A stretch of 64,000 nt of DNA from Pseudomonas versuta (GTDB lineage: Bacteria > Pseudomonadota > Gammaproteobacteria > Pseudomonadales > Pseudomonadaceae): contig NZ_CP012676.1 in assembly GCF_001294575.1 (NCBI RefSeq), positions 3,114,001 to 3,178,000 on the forward strand, given 5' to 3'. The position numbers and the translations under genes were made by a program. The notes below the pieces were generated by a model that ran no database searches, was not told the origin of the DNA, and saw only the letters and a list, made by a program, of their open reading frames with translations. Below are positions 49,872 through 58,553 of this stretch, one piece after another. Positions within the stretch are counted from its first letter, which is position 1. Every line of letters begins with the position of its first letter.

Positions 49872-50486
49872 TTACAGCATCACCAGCCGATTGGGCAGTT
49901 GATTGCGCGGATGGGTTTTAGGGACATGCCGCTCCAGCAGTTCGGCGCAGGCATCAATGCAGGCAATAAAGCCTTCAGCCGTATGACCCAGCGCCACCCG
50001 GCGCGTGAAATCACTGACGATGGTGCCCCAGTCACTGTTATCCAGATGTCGCGATATGCCTTCATCCACCAGAATTTCGACATAGCGCTCGGCTTCGCTG
50101 ACAAAAATCAGCACACCGGTACGGTCCTGGGTGTGGTGCAGCTTTTGTTCGAGAAACTGGCGCCGGGCAAGATTGCTCGCCCGCCAGTGCCGAATGCGCG
50201 GCGGGATCAAACGGGTGGTTATGGCCGGCAGGCGAAAGATCAGGCTGAGAAAGACAAAGCAGGCCCATTGCAACATCAGCAAGCCGTAAATCTGCAGGCC
50301 GCCGATCAAAAAATGCACCAGCGCGGGCACCACCAGGGCGATCAGGCTGGCCCAGAGCAAGGGGATGTAGCTGTAATCGTCCGCGCGGGGGGCCAGTACA
50401 GTGACAATTTCGGCGTCGGTACGTTGTTCGGCGCGGGTCACCGCGTCGGCGACCTGCTGCTGTTGCTGTGGGGTGAGTAAAGCCAT
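49872..50486 (-). CDS. TPM-domain membrane protein, second of pair
   Basis: TPM_phosphatase-like protein of 204 residues. The N-terminal third has the conserved ADAVTRAEQRTDAEIVTVLAP, then two membrane helices (LLWASLIALVVPALVHFLIG; a second near LLMLQWACFVFLSLIF), and the TPM fold continues with HTQDRTGVLIFVSEAERYVEIL. It belongs to the lemA-associated pair and starts 31 bases after the first. Confidence 0.85.
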   Translation of the reverse strand: MALLTPQQQQQVADAVTRAEQRTDAEIVTVLAPRADDYSYIPLLWASLIALVVPALVHFLIGGLQIYGLLMLQWACFVFLSLIFRLPAITTRLIPPRIRHWRASNLARRQFLEQKLHHTQDRTGVLIFVSEAERYVEILVDEGISRHLDNSDWGTIVSDFTRRVALGHTAEGFIACIDACAELLERHVPKTHPRNQLPNRLVML

Positions 50487-50517
50487 GAGTGTCGATGCCC
50501 GTTAAATTAAGAGTGAG

Positions 50518-51261
50518 TTACCAGCCGCCGGAAGCTCCGCCGCCACCAAAACTGCCGCCGCCACCGCGAAAGCCGCCACCGCCGCCACCAAAGCCCCCGC
50601 CGCCACTGCCAAACCCGCCGGAGCGCGTGCCACCGCCGCCGCCCGAGTTGCAAATGCCGTAGAACTGGCAGGCAGCCACGACCACCACGAACAACAGAAA
50701 TAGCAGCAGTACCACGCCGGGGTGCTCGCTCATCAAGTCGTTGCCATCGCCCTGCCCGCTGGCGTAGGCCGGCTCAGGCACGGGATCGCCACCCAGCACT
50801 TGCAGGATCGCGGCAACACCGTCGCTGATGCCCTGACTGAAATTTCCGGCTTTAAAGGCCGGGGTAATGATCTGATTAATGATGACCGAGGATTGCGCGT
50901 CGGTAAGACGGCCCTCCAGGCCATAGCCGACCTCGATCCGCAGTTTGCGGTCATCACGCGCGACAATCAGCAGCGCGCCGTTGTTCTTATCCTTTTGCCC
51001 AATCCCCCAGGCCCGCCCCAACTGGTAGCCGAAATCCTCAATGGGAGTCCCTTGCAAATCCGCCACCGTGACCACCACCACTTGCTCGCCGGTGGCTTTT
51101 TCGTGGGCTTCGAGTTTTTGCGCCAGCTGCTGGCGAGTGGCGGGGTCGAGCATGTGAGCATCATCCACCACCCGCCCGCTCAGCGTCGGAAAGGTGAGCG
51201 CCTGTGCAGTGGCTATAAATAGCCAGAGCAGCAGGCCCAATCCCAGTTTTGATACGCGCAT
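50518..51261 (-). CDS. TPM-domain membrane protein with glycine-rich tail
   Basis: Protein of 247 residues. A signal peptide ends near TAQA-LTF, then comes the TPM domain (about 30-160: GRVVDDAHMLDPATRQQLAQ; LRIEVGYGLEGRLTDAQSS). One membrane helix (about 193-212) follows and the last 35 residues are almost all Gly/Phe/Ser (YgcG style). It lies between lemA and the second TPM gene. The three probably act together at the envelope, role unknown. Confidence 0.87.
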   Translation of the reverse strand: MRVSKLGLGLLLWLFIATAQALTFPTLSGRVVDDAHMLDPATRQQLAQKLEAHEKATGEQVVVVTVADLQGTPIEDFGYQLGRAWGIGQKDKNNGALLIVARDDRKLRIEVGYGLEGRLTDAQSSVIINQIITPAFKAGNFSQGISDGVAAILQVLGGDPVPEPAYASGQGDGNDLMSEHPGVVLLLFLLFVVVVAACQFYGICNSGGGGGTRSGGFGSGGGGFGGGGGGFRGGGGSFGGGGASGGW

Positions 51262-51299
51262 CAGCACCTCGGCAGGTTGCAATCCCCCCACTTTGCAGG

Positions 51300-51366
51300 T
51301 GTAGGAGCGAGCCTGCTCGTGAGCTGTTCGTGAACCAAAAAGCTCGCGAGCAAGCTCGCTCCTCCA
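51300..51366. repeat. REP pair, GTAGGAGCGAGC family
   Basis: TGTAGGAGCGAGCCTGCTCG faces AGCTCGCGAGCAAGCTCGCT in the gap between lemA and the TPM gene, so both genes of one strand are separated by a REPIN. Confidence 0.85.
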
Positions 51367-51385
51367 GAGTGGGGTCAGGCGGTTG

Positions 51386-51994
51386 TTAGAACTTCACTTC
51401 CGGGGCTTTGTCGGCATCCGGTGCGGTGGCCTCGAAAGTCGGGCGAATCGGCAAGTCGCTGTACATCACGGCATGCCACAAACGACCCGGGAAGGTGCGG
51501 ATTTCGGTGTTGTAACGTTCAACCGCCTGGATGAAGTCGCGACGGGCCACGCTGATGCGGTTTTCCGTGCCTTCAAGTTGCGACTGCAAGGAGAGGAAGT
51601 TTTGATTGGATTTCAAGTCCGGATAGCGCTCGGACACCACCATCAGACGGCTCAAGGCTCCGGTCAGCTGGTTCTGTGCATCCTGGAACTGTTTGAGTTT
51701 TTCCGGGTTGTTCAGGGTGCTGGCATCCACCTGGATCGACGTTGCCTTGGCCCGCGCCTCAATCACCGCCGTCAGGGTGGCCTGCTCTTGCTTGGCCGCG
51801 CCCTTGACCGTTTCCACCAGGTTGGGGATCAAGTCGGAGCGCCGCTGGTATTGATTCTGCACTTGCGACCAGGCCGCCTTGACCTGCTCGTCCAGGGTCG
51901 GAATGGTATTGATCCCGCATCCCGCCAGCAGACTGCTCAACGCCAGCAGCGCGATGACTTTCCAGCCCGAGGACCTAACGCTTTGTAATTCCAT
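51386..51994 (-). CDS. lemA: LemA family protein
   Basis: LemA-type coiled-coil protein of 202 residues. Its N-terminus is a lipoprotein signal (LALSSLLAGCGINTIPTL, lipid Cys). The LemA core QVKAAWSQVQNQYQRRSDLI and AVERYNTEIRTFPGRLWHAV is typical. The start MELQSVRSSG follows an RBS; 15 codons upstream are not used. It heads the lemA-TPM cluster. Confidence 0.88.
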   Translation of the reverse strand: MELQSVRSSGWKVIALLALSSLLAGCGINTIPTLDEQVKAAWSQVQNQYQRRSDLIPNLVETVKGAAKQEQATLTAVIEARAKATSIQVDASTLNNPEKLKQFQDAQNQLTGALSRLMVVSERYPDLKSNQNFLSLQSQLEGTENRISVARRDFIQAVERYNTEIRTFPGRLWHAVMYSDLPIRPTFEATAPDADKAPEVKF

Positions 51995-52260
51995 GCTTGT
52001 GACGCTCCGAAATAACCCGATTGAGTTTATTGACCGCATACCCTGTGGAAAAACTCCCTCACCGTGACTGAATATCTCCCGGCAACACTGGATTGCTGGT
52101 AGCTAATCAGCTAAAAGACTGCCTGCCATGTGGGAATACTTACTCTTAAAGATAGGGTAATTTTTAAGTTAAGTAGTCCTTACATCCCCCACAGAACAAT
52201 ATCGCTTCAAAAGCGCGGGCCATCCCTCGCTTTAAGAGAGCGGCCGCGTAGAAGAATGTC

Positions 52261-54552
52261 ATGAGAAATATGTATTTGCTGGGCTTGGCCCTTAGTCTGG
52301 CCAGCCACTCGGTTTTAGCCCAGAACCCGCCGGCACCGCTCCCGCCCAAAGATGTATTTGTGGCTGATCTGCTCAAACAAATGACGGTCGATGAAAAGAT
52401 CGGCCAACTGCGCCTTATCAGTATCGGCCCGGAAATGCCCCGCGAACTGATCCGCAAGGAAATCGCCGCAGGCCGCATCGGCGGCACGTTCAACTCGATC
52501 ACCCGCGCCGAAAACCGCCCGATGCAAGATGCAGCTCAACGCAGCCGTCTGAAAATCCCGATGTTTTTTGCCTACGACGTGATTCACGGCCATCGCACCA
52601 TTTTCCCCATCAGCCTGGCCCTTGCGTCCAGCTGGGACATGGACGCCATCGCCCTGAGCGGCCGGGTAGCCGCCAAGGAAGCCAGCGCCGACGGTATTGA
52701 CCTGACATTCGCGCCGATGGTCGACATCGCCCGTGACCCGCGCTGGGGGCGTACCTCGGAAGGTTTTGGCGAAGACACCTACCTGGTATCGCGCATTGCC
52801 AAAGTCATGGTCCACGCCTATCAGGGCGTTTCACCTGCCCTGCCCAGCAATATCATGGCCAGTGTCAAGCACTTCGCCCTGTATGGCGCAGTGGAAGGCG
52901 GCCGGGACTACAACATTGTCGACATGAGCCCGGTGCGCATGTTCCAGGATTACTTGCCACCCTACCGCGCCGCCATTGATGCCGGTGCGGGCGGGGTGAT
53001 GGTGGCGTTGAATTCAATCAATGGCATCCCGGCCACCGCCAACCTGTGGTTGATGCAGGATCTGCTGCGCAAGGACTGGGGCTTCAAAGGGGTCGCCGTC
53101 AGCGACCATGGCGCGATTATCGAGCTGATCAGGCACGGCGTTGCCAAGGACGGGCGCGAAGCCGCGAAGCTGGCAATCAAGGCCGGCATCGACATGAGCA
53201 TGAACGACAAGGTCTATGGCGAAGAGTTGCCGGGTTTGCTGAAGTCCGGCGAAGTGCCGCAAAGCGATCTGGACAACGCGGTGCGTGAAGTACTCGGGGC
53301 CAAATACGACATGGGCCTGTTTGCCGACCCGTACCTGCGTATCGGCAAGACCCAGGATGACCCGGCCGACACCAATGCCGAAAGTCGCCTGCACCGAAGT
53401 GAAGCGCGCGAAGTGGCACGCAAGAGCCTGGTCCTGCTGAAGAATCAGAGCGAAACCCTGCCGCTGAAAAAACAGGCCCGCATCGCGTTGGTCGGTCCGC
53501 TGGCCAAGGCTCCGATCGACATCATGGGAAGCTGGGCAGCCAATGGTCAGCCGGCGCAATCTGTCACCGTGTTCGACGGCATGCGCAACGCGCTCGGTCA
53601 GCAGGGCACGCTGATTTACGCCCGCGGCGCCAACATCACCGACGACCAGAAAATCGTCGATTACCTGAACTTCCTGAACTTCGACAACCCTGAAGTAACC
53701 AACGACCCGCGCCTGGCCCGGGAGATGATCGACGAAGCGGTCAAGGCTGCACAGCAGGCCGATGTCGTGGTGGCGGTGGTGGGTGAATCGCGCGGCATGT
53801 CCCACGAATCGTCAAGCCGTACCAGTCTGGACATTCCAGCCAGCCAGCGCGCCCTGATCACTGCACTCAAGGCCACTGGCAAGCCGTTGGTGCTGGTGCT
53901 GATGAATGGCCGTCCGCTGTCGATCGACCTGCAACAGCAACAAGCGGATGCGGTACTGGAAACCTGGTTCAGTGGCACTGAAGGCGGCAATGCCATTGCT
54001 GATGTCCTGTTCGGCGACTACAACCCGTCCGGCAAGCTGCCCATCACCTTCCCGCGCTCTGTGGGGCAGATTCCGACCTACTACAGTCACCTGACCATTG
54101 GCCGCCCCTTCACCCCGGGCAAGCCGGGTAACTACACCTCGCAGTACTTCGACGAGGCCAACACCCCGCTCTACCCGTTTGGCTATGGCCTGAGCTACAC
54201 CGACTTCAGCCTGTCCGATGTCAGCCTGTCCGCCAAAACCCTGAAACCGGGCGCATCACTGACTGCCAGCGTGACGCTGAAAAACACCGGCAAGCGCGAT
54301 GGAGAAACCGTGGTCCAGCTGTACCTGCATGATGTCGCCGCCTCCATGAGCCGTCCGCTCAAGGAGCTGAAGAACTTCCAGAAAATCATGCTTAAGGCCG
54401 GAGAACAGAAAATCGTTCAGTTCACCCTCGACGAGAACGACTTGAAGTTCTACAACGCACAATTGAAGTACGCCGCCGAGCCGGGAGAGTTTGAGGTGCT
54501 GATCGGCCTTGATTCGCAGAACGTGCAGCAAAACAGCTTCCAATTGTTGTAA
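52261..54552 (+). CDS. bglX: Periplasmic beta-glucosidase, GH3
   Basis: Secreted glycoside hydrolase of 763 residues, BglX type. Signal peptide ends near SVLA-QNP. The GH3 N-domain includes SVKHFALYGAVEGGRDYN and the nucleophile Asp282 in KGVAVSDHGAI. The second domain has ARKSLVLLKNQSETLPL and a fibronectin-III-like C-domain (VTLKNTGKRDGETVVQLYLH). It probably trims short beta-glucosides in the periplasm. Monocistronic, with a hairpin after it. Confidence 0.94.
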   Translation: MRNMYLLGLALSLASHSVLAQNPPAPLPPKDVFVADLLKQMTVDEKIGQLRLISIGPEMPRELIRKEIAAGRIGGTFNSITRAENRPMQDAAQRSRLKIPMFFAYDVIHGHRTIFPISLALASSWDMDAIALSGRVAAKEASADGIDLTFAPMVDIARDPRWGRTSEGFGEDTYLVSRIAKVMVHAYQGVSPALPSNIMASVKHFALYGAVEGGRDYNIVDMSPVRMFQDYLPPYRAAIDAGAGGVMVALNSINGIPATANLWLMQDLLRKDWGFKGVAVSDHGAIIELIRHGVAKDGREAAKLAIKAGIDMSMNDKVYGEELPGLLKSGEVPQSDLDNAVREVLGAKYDMGLFADPYLRIGKTQDDPADTNAESRLHRSEAREVARKSLVLLKNQSETLPLKKQARIALVGPLAKAPIDIMGSWAANGQPAQSVTVFDGMRNALGQQGTLIYARGANITDDQKIVDYLNFLNFDNPEVTNDPRLAREMIDEAVKAAQQADVVVAVVGESRGMSHESSSRTSLDIPASQRALITALKATGKPLVLVLMNGRPLSIDLQQQQADAVLETWFSGTEGGNAIADVLFGDYNPSGKLPITFPRSVGQIPTYYSHLTIGRPFTPGKPGNYTSQYFDEANTPLYPFGYGLSYTDFSLSDVSLSAKTLKPGASLTASVTLKNTGKRDGETVVQLYLHDVAASMSRPLKELKNFQKIMLKAGEQKIVQFTLDENDLKFYNAQLKYAAEPGEFEVLIGLDSQNVQQNSFQLL

Positions 54553-54565
54553 TTTCCCGCATCTG

Positions 54566-54593
54566 CCGCAAAGGCCGCCCAAGGCCTTTGCGG
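54566..54593 (+). terminator. Stem-loop after bglX
   Basis: CCGCAAAGGCC and its complement form 11-base arms with a six-base loop just after the bglX stop. There is no long T-run, so efficiency is uncertain. Confidence 0.6.
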
Positions 54594-54706
54594 TGTCGCA
54601 AAACCCCAATATCCGCTTGACCTTTCCTATCTTTGCACTCGCCTGAAAATGCGTTCGGACAGCGCTGTTTTTTATGGTAGGGTTCGCGCCCTCAAAATTC
54701 AGTACG

Positions 54707-54743
54707 GGCCGTTTGTTCCGGCCAAATTTGGTGACAAACGGTC
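54707..54743. promoter_or_regulatory. Inverted AlgR-like boxes upstream of nrdA
   Basis: GGCCGTTTGTT on the plus strand faces GACAAACGGTC, whose reverse reads GACCGTTTGTC. The known AlgR box is ACCGTTCGTC, so each copy differs by one or two bases. AlgR is reported to control nrdA in P. aeruginosa; binding here is inference. Confidence 0.45.
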
Positions 54744-54841
54744 TGAAGCCGAGCCCATGGGGCCTACACGGTTTTTTACGCTTTCATACACAAAACCAGC
54801 ATTGATTCAAGCCAAGATCCTACGTTGCAGAGACTCAGCAA

Positions 54842-54888
54842 AACGCATATCTTGTATCTATTCCGCCAAACAACCCTACATATAGGGT
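54842..54888. promoter_or_regulatory. Pair of NrdR-like boxes
   Basis: The upstream box (centre 54849.5) contains GCATATCTTGTAT; the downstream box (centre 54880.5) is the palindrome AACCCTACATATAGGGTT. They match about 10 and 12 of 16 positions of ACACWATATATTGTGT, and their centres are 31 bases apart, the usual spacing for NrdR pairs. NrdR represses class I reductase genes when dATP is high. Confidence 0.6.
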
Positions 54889-55197
54889 TTATGGCCAAAA
54901 ACCCAACACAACTCAAACGAGAATTTCAAGTCCTTTTCTCGCGCCTGTCGGGTTTGAGCAAACACGTTATTAAAGTCCAAACCGCGCATGCGGATGGCAG
55001 CCGGTTTCCAGCGTAAAAGCCGGAAAGCGGCCCGGGTGTTGCAGTAAAAATACTGTCACCCATCAGGACCAGGGTTTGAGGCGGCACGCGCAAACCCATG
55101 ACTTCGGCACGGAAGCGGCTTAACCCCCCCTTTCTGTACGTCCCGAGGTTGTTATGCCCGGTTTGATCGCCGGTTGTAGTGCTTCAGGACGGAACGG

Positions 55198-55218
55198 TGG
55201 GCACCCAAAAGGTGCCCA
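55198..55218 (+). promoter_or_regulatory. Leader hairpin just upstream of nrdA
   Basis: TGGGCACC pairs with GGTGCCCA around a CAAAA loop, 33 bases before the nrdA start. No T-run follows, so it is not a terminator. A role in mRNA stability or protein binding is possible. Confidence 0.4.
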
Positions 55219-55250
55219 AACAAACATAGAGAATGTGGAGACACCCCCCC

Positions 55251-58124
55251 ATGCAAACCGACACAACTCGCGAGAACTCGCAGGGTTCCGATTCAAATCT
55301 GGATCTGTCTGCGACCGCGCCAGGCCAATTGCGCGTGATCAAACGTAACGGGACTGTAGTTCCTTACACTGATGACAAGATCACCGTCGCCATCACCAAA
55401 GCGTTTCTCGCAGTTGAGGGTGGCAAAGCTGCCGCCTCGTCCCGCATTCACGACACTGTTGCGCGCCTGACTGAACAAGTCACCGCAACCTTCAAGCGTC
55501 GCATGCCATCGGGTGGCACCATCCACATCGAAGAAATCCAGGACCAGGTTGAACTGGCCCTGATGCGCGCCGGCGAGCAAAAAGTGGCTCGCGACTACGT
55601 GATCTACCGCGATGCCCGCTCCAAGGAGCGTGCTACCCGCGCCCCGGCCGAAGACGCTGTCCAGGCTCACCCGTCGATTCGTATCACCCGCGCTGACGGT
55701 ACTTTCGCGCCGCTGGACATGGGCCGCCTGAACACCATCGTCACCGAAGCCTGCGAAGGCCTGGCCGAAGTTGACGGCGACCTGATCCAGCGCGAAACCC
55801 TGAAAAACCTCTACGACGGCGTAGCACTGAGCGACGTCAACACCGCCCTGGTGATGACCGCCCGCACCCTGGTAGAGCGTGAGCCGAACTACTCCTTCGT
55901 AACCGCTCGCCTGCTGATGGACACCCTGCGTGCCGAAGGCTTGAGCTTCCTCGAAGTGGCAGAAAGCGCGACTCACCACGAGATGGTCGACCTGTACGCC
56001 AAAGCCCTGCCGGCCTACATCGCCAAAGGTATCGAGTTCGATTTGCTGAACCCGGTTCTGGCGACCTTTGACCTGGAAAAACTGGGCAAGGCGATCAACC
56101 ACGAGCGCGATCAGCAGTTCACCTACCTGGGCCTGCAAACCCTGTACGACCGTTACTTCATCCACAAGGATGGCGTGCGTTTCGAACTGCCGCAGATCTT
56201 CTTCATGCGCGTGGCCATGGGCCTGGCGATCGAAGAGAAGCAAAAAGAAGACCGTGCCATCGAGTTCTACAACCTGTTGTCGTCCTTCGACTACATGGCT
56301 TCGACTCCGACCCTGTTCAACGCCGGTACCCAGCGTCCGCAGCTGTCCAGCTGCTACCTGACCACCGTGCCGGACGACCTGTCGGGCATCTACCACGCGA
56401 TCCACGACAACGCCATGTTGTCCAAATTCGCCGGTGGCCTGGGCAACGACTGGACTCCGGTACGTGCACTGGGTTCATGGATCAAGGGCACCAACGGCAA
56501 ATCCCAGGGCGTGGTTCCGTTCCTCAAAGTAGTGAACGACACCGCCGTAGCCGTTAACCAGGGTGGCAAGCGCAAAGGCGCTGTGTGTGCCTACCTGGAA
56601 ACCTGGCACATGGACATCGAAGAGTTCATCGAGCTGCGCAAGAACACCGGTGATGACCGTCGTCGTACCCACGACATGAACACCGCCAACTGGATCCCTG
56701 ACCTGTTCATGAAGCGCGTCTTCGATGACGGCCCGTGGACCCTGTTCTCGCCATCCGAAGTCCCGGACCTGCACGACCTGACCGGCAAGGCCTTCGAAGA
56801 GCGTTACGAGTACTACGAAGCGCTCTCCCAGTACCCGGGCAAGATCAAGCTGTTCAAGACCATCCAGGCCAAAGACCTGTGGCGCAAAATGCTGTCCATG
56901 CTGTTTGAAACCGGCCACCCGTGGCTGACCTTCAAAGACCCGTGCAACCTGCGCAGCCCGCAGCAGCACGTAGGCGTGGTCCACAGCTCGAACCTGTGCA
57001 CCGAGATCACCCTGAACACCAACAAGGACGAGATCGCGGTCTGCAACCTGGGCTCGATCAACCTGCCGAACCACATCAAGGACGGCAAGCTCGATACCGA
57101 GAAGCTCAAGCGCACCATCGACGTAGCCGTACGCATGCTCGATAACGTCATCGACATCAACTACTACTCGGTGCCACAAGCCCGCAACTCGAACTTCAAG
57201 CACCGTCCGGTCGGCCTGGGGATCATGGGCTTCCAGGACGCGCTGTACCTGCAGCACATTCCTTACGCCTCGCAAGCGGCCGTGGAATTTGCCGACAAGT
57301 CGATGGAAGCGGTCAGCTACTTCGCAATCCAGGCGTCCTGCGACCTGGCTGACGAGCGTGGCGCTTACGAGACCTTCCAGGGTTCGCTGTGGTCCAAAGG
57401 CGTACTGCCGCTGGACTCGCAACAGATCCTGATCGAACAGCGCGGCCAGAAGTACATCGACGTTGACCTGAACGAATCCCTGGATTGGGCACCGGTTCGC
57501 GCCCGTGTTCAGAAAGGCATCCGTAACTCCAACATCATGGCCATCGCACCGACCGCGACCATCGCCAACATCACCGGCGTATCGCAGTCGATCGAACCGA
57601 CTTACCAGAACCTGTACGTGAAATCGAACCTCTCGGGCGAATTCACCGTGATCAACCCGTACCTGGTTCGCGACCTCAAGGCCCGCGACCTGTGGGACTC
57701 GGTCATGATCAACGACCTGAAGTACTACGACGGTTCCGTGCAGCAGATCGAGCGCATCCCGCAAGAGCTCAAAGAGCTGTATGCCACTGCGTTCGAAGTT
57801 GACACCAAGTGGATCGTTGACGCCGCCAGCCGCCGTCAGAAGTGGATCGACCAGGCTCAGTCGCTGAACCTGTACATCGCTGGCGCTTCGGGCAAGAAGC
57901 TGGACGTGACCTACCGCATGGCCTGGTACCGTGGTCTGAAAACCACTTACTACCTCCGTGCCCTGGCCGCGACCAGCACCGAGAAGTCCACCGTCAACAC
58001 CGGCAAGCTCAACGCCGTGTCCAACGGCAACAACAGCGAAGACGTCGTTGCAGCGCCTGCCGGTCCTGCACCGGTGCCAAAGGCTTGCGCCATTGACGAG
58101 CCGGATTGCGAAGCTTGCCAATAA
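55251..58124 (+). CDS. nrdA: Class Ia ribonucleotide reductase large subunit NrdA
   Basis: Catalytic subunit of 957 residues that makes dNDPs with NrdB. Two ATP-cone domains lead (about 20-115, LRVIKRNGTVVPYTDDKITV; about 140-228, IRITRADGTFAPLDMGRLNT), a layout known in P. aeruginosa. Active-site residues are Cys368 and Cys598 (redox pair), Cys583 (thiyl, NLCTEI) and Glu585, and the C-terminal shuttle pair is Cys953/Cys956. The start MQTDTTRE is the family N-terminus. nrdB is not found downstream within the window. Confidence 0.96.
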   Translation: MQTDTTRENSQGSDSNLDLSATAPGQLRVIKRNGTVVPYTDDKITVAITKAFLAVEGGKAAASSRIHDTVARLTEQVTATFKRRMPSGGTIHIEEIQDQVELALMRAGEQKVARDYVIYRDARSKERATRAPAEDAVQAHPSIRITRADGTFAPLDMGRLNTIVTEACEGLAEVDGDLIQRETLKNLYDGVALSDVNTALVMTARTLVEREPNYSFVTARLLMDTLRAEGLSFLEVAESATHHEMVDLYAKALPAYIAKGIEFDLLNPVLATFDLEKLGKAINHERDQQFTYLGLQTLYDRYFIHKDGVRFELPQIFFMRVAMGLAIEEKQKEDRAIEFYNLLSSFDYMASTPTLFNAGTQRPQLSSCYLTTVPDDLSGIYHAIHDNAMLSKFAGGLGNDWTPVRALGSWIKGTNGKSQGVVPFLKVVNDTAVAVNQGGKRKGAVCAYLETWHMDIEEFIELRKNTGDDRRRTHDMNTANWIPDLFMKRVFDDGPWTLFSPSEVPDLHDLTGKAFEERYEYYEALSQYPGKIKLFKTIQAKDLWRKMLSMLFETGHPWLTFKDPCNLRSPQQHVGVVHSSNLCTEITLNTNKDEIAVCNLGSINLPNHIKDGKLDTEKLKRTIDVAVRMLDNVIDINYYSVPQARNSNFKHRPVGLGIMGFQDALYLQHIPYASQAAVEFADKSMEAVSYFAIQASCDLADERGAYETFQGSLWSKGVLPLDSQQILIEQRGQKYIDVDLNESLDWAPVRARVQKGIRNSNIMAIAPTATIANITGVSQSIEPTYQNLYVKSNLSGEFTVINPYLVRDLKARDLWDSVMINDLKYYDGSVQQIERIPQELKELYATAFEVDTKWIVDAASRRQKWIDQAQSLNLYIAGASGKKLDVTYRMAWYRGLKTTYYLRALAATSTEKSTVNTGKLNAVSNGNNSEDVVAAPAGPAPVPKACAIDEPDCEACQ

Positions 58125-58148
58125 GCTGAGCCGTCAGACGGCCTGACC

Positions 58149-58200
58149 GAAACCCCCGTTAAACCCTGGCAACAGTTGGGTTTAGCGGGGGTTTTGTTTT
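58149..58200 (+). terminator. Terminator after nrdA
   Basis: ACCCCCGTTAAACCC pairs with GGGTTTAGCGGGGGT (one mismatch) followed by TTTTGTTTT, 25 bases past the nrdA stop codon. Confidence 0.88.
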
Positions 58201-58216
58201 GTGGGCCCGTATCCCG

Positions 58217-58290
58217 TGTAGGAGCGAGCTTGCTCGCGAGCTCTTCGTTGCGGCGCTTAAAAAGCTCGCGAGCAAGCTCGCTCCTACAAC
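58217..58290. repeat. REP pair (REPIN), GTAGGAGCGAGC family, full form
   Basis: TGTAGGAGCGAGCTTGCTCG faces CGCGAGCAAGCTCGCTCCTA with about 26 bases between. This is the most complete copy of the family in the window and lies between the nrdA terminator and codB. Confidence 0.88.
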
Positions 58291-58553
58291 GCTGGTTGAG
58301 GCCCCCCTCAACTATGGAATCTTCCACATGGCTGTAAGCACCCACAATGGTGCGCCAGCGCTACAAAATGAATCACTCTGCACATCCCTCCCCGCCAATC
58401 CCCTCAATACCTGTGCAACCTGCACATAGAGCGTTATGCCCTCTGCCCGCTTTTTTCTGTTTCAGACCCCGGGCCAAAACAGGCCCGCTTATTGCTCTAG
58501 CCCCAGGGTGCCACTGACCACGGCCCTACCCATTCGAGGCGGAGAAATACAAC

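Larger units (their letters stand above)
54594..55250. other. nrdA promoter and long leader
   Basis: About 660 bases between the bglX hairpin and nrdA without a credible gene. In order: AlgR-like inverted boxes (54707-54743), a pair of NrdR-like boxes (54842-54888), an inferred promoter near 54890, and a leader with hairpins at 55037-55065 and 55198-55218. Confidence 0.55.

Noticed and set aside
50518..50660. CRISPR-like or tandem repeat array
   Set aside because: The short GCC/ACC repeats encode the glycine-rich tail of the TPM protein, not spaced identical repeats.
54649..55016. Short open frames in the nrdA upstream region
   Set aside because: They cross the probable NrdR and AlgR sites, lack ribosome-binding sites and have no recognisable sequence.
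54594..55250. Cobalamin or other known riboswitch before nrdA
   Set aside because: The hairpins do not form the conserved B12-box or other motifs I know; class Ia reductase is not usually B12-controlled.
56475..58121. A 548-codon minus-strand frame opposite nrdA
   Set aside because: Antisense shadow of a highly expressed, strongly biased gene; Val/Asp/Gly-rich product with no family resemblance and no ribosome-binding site.
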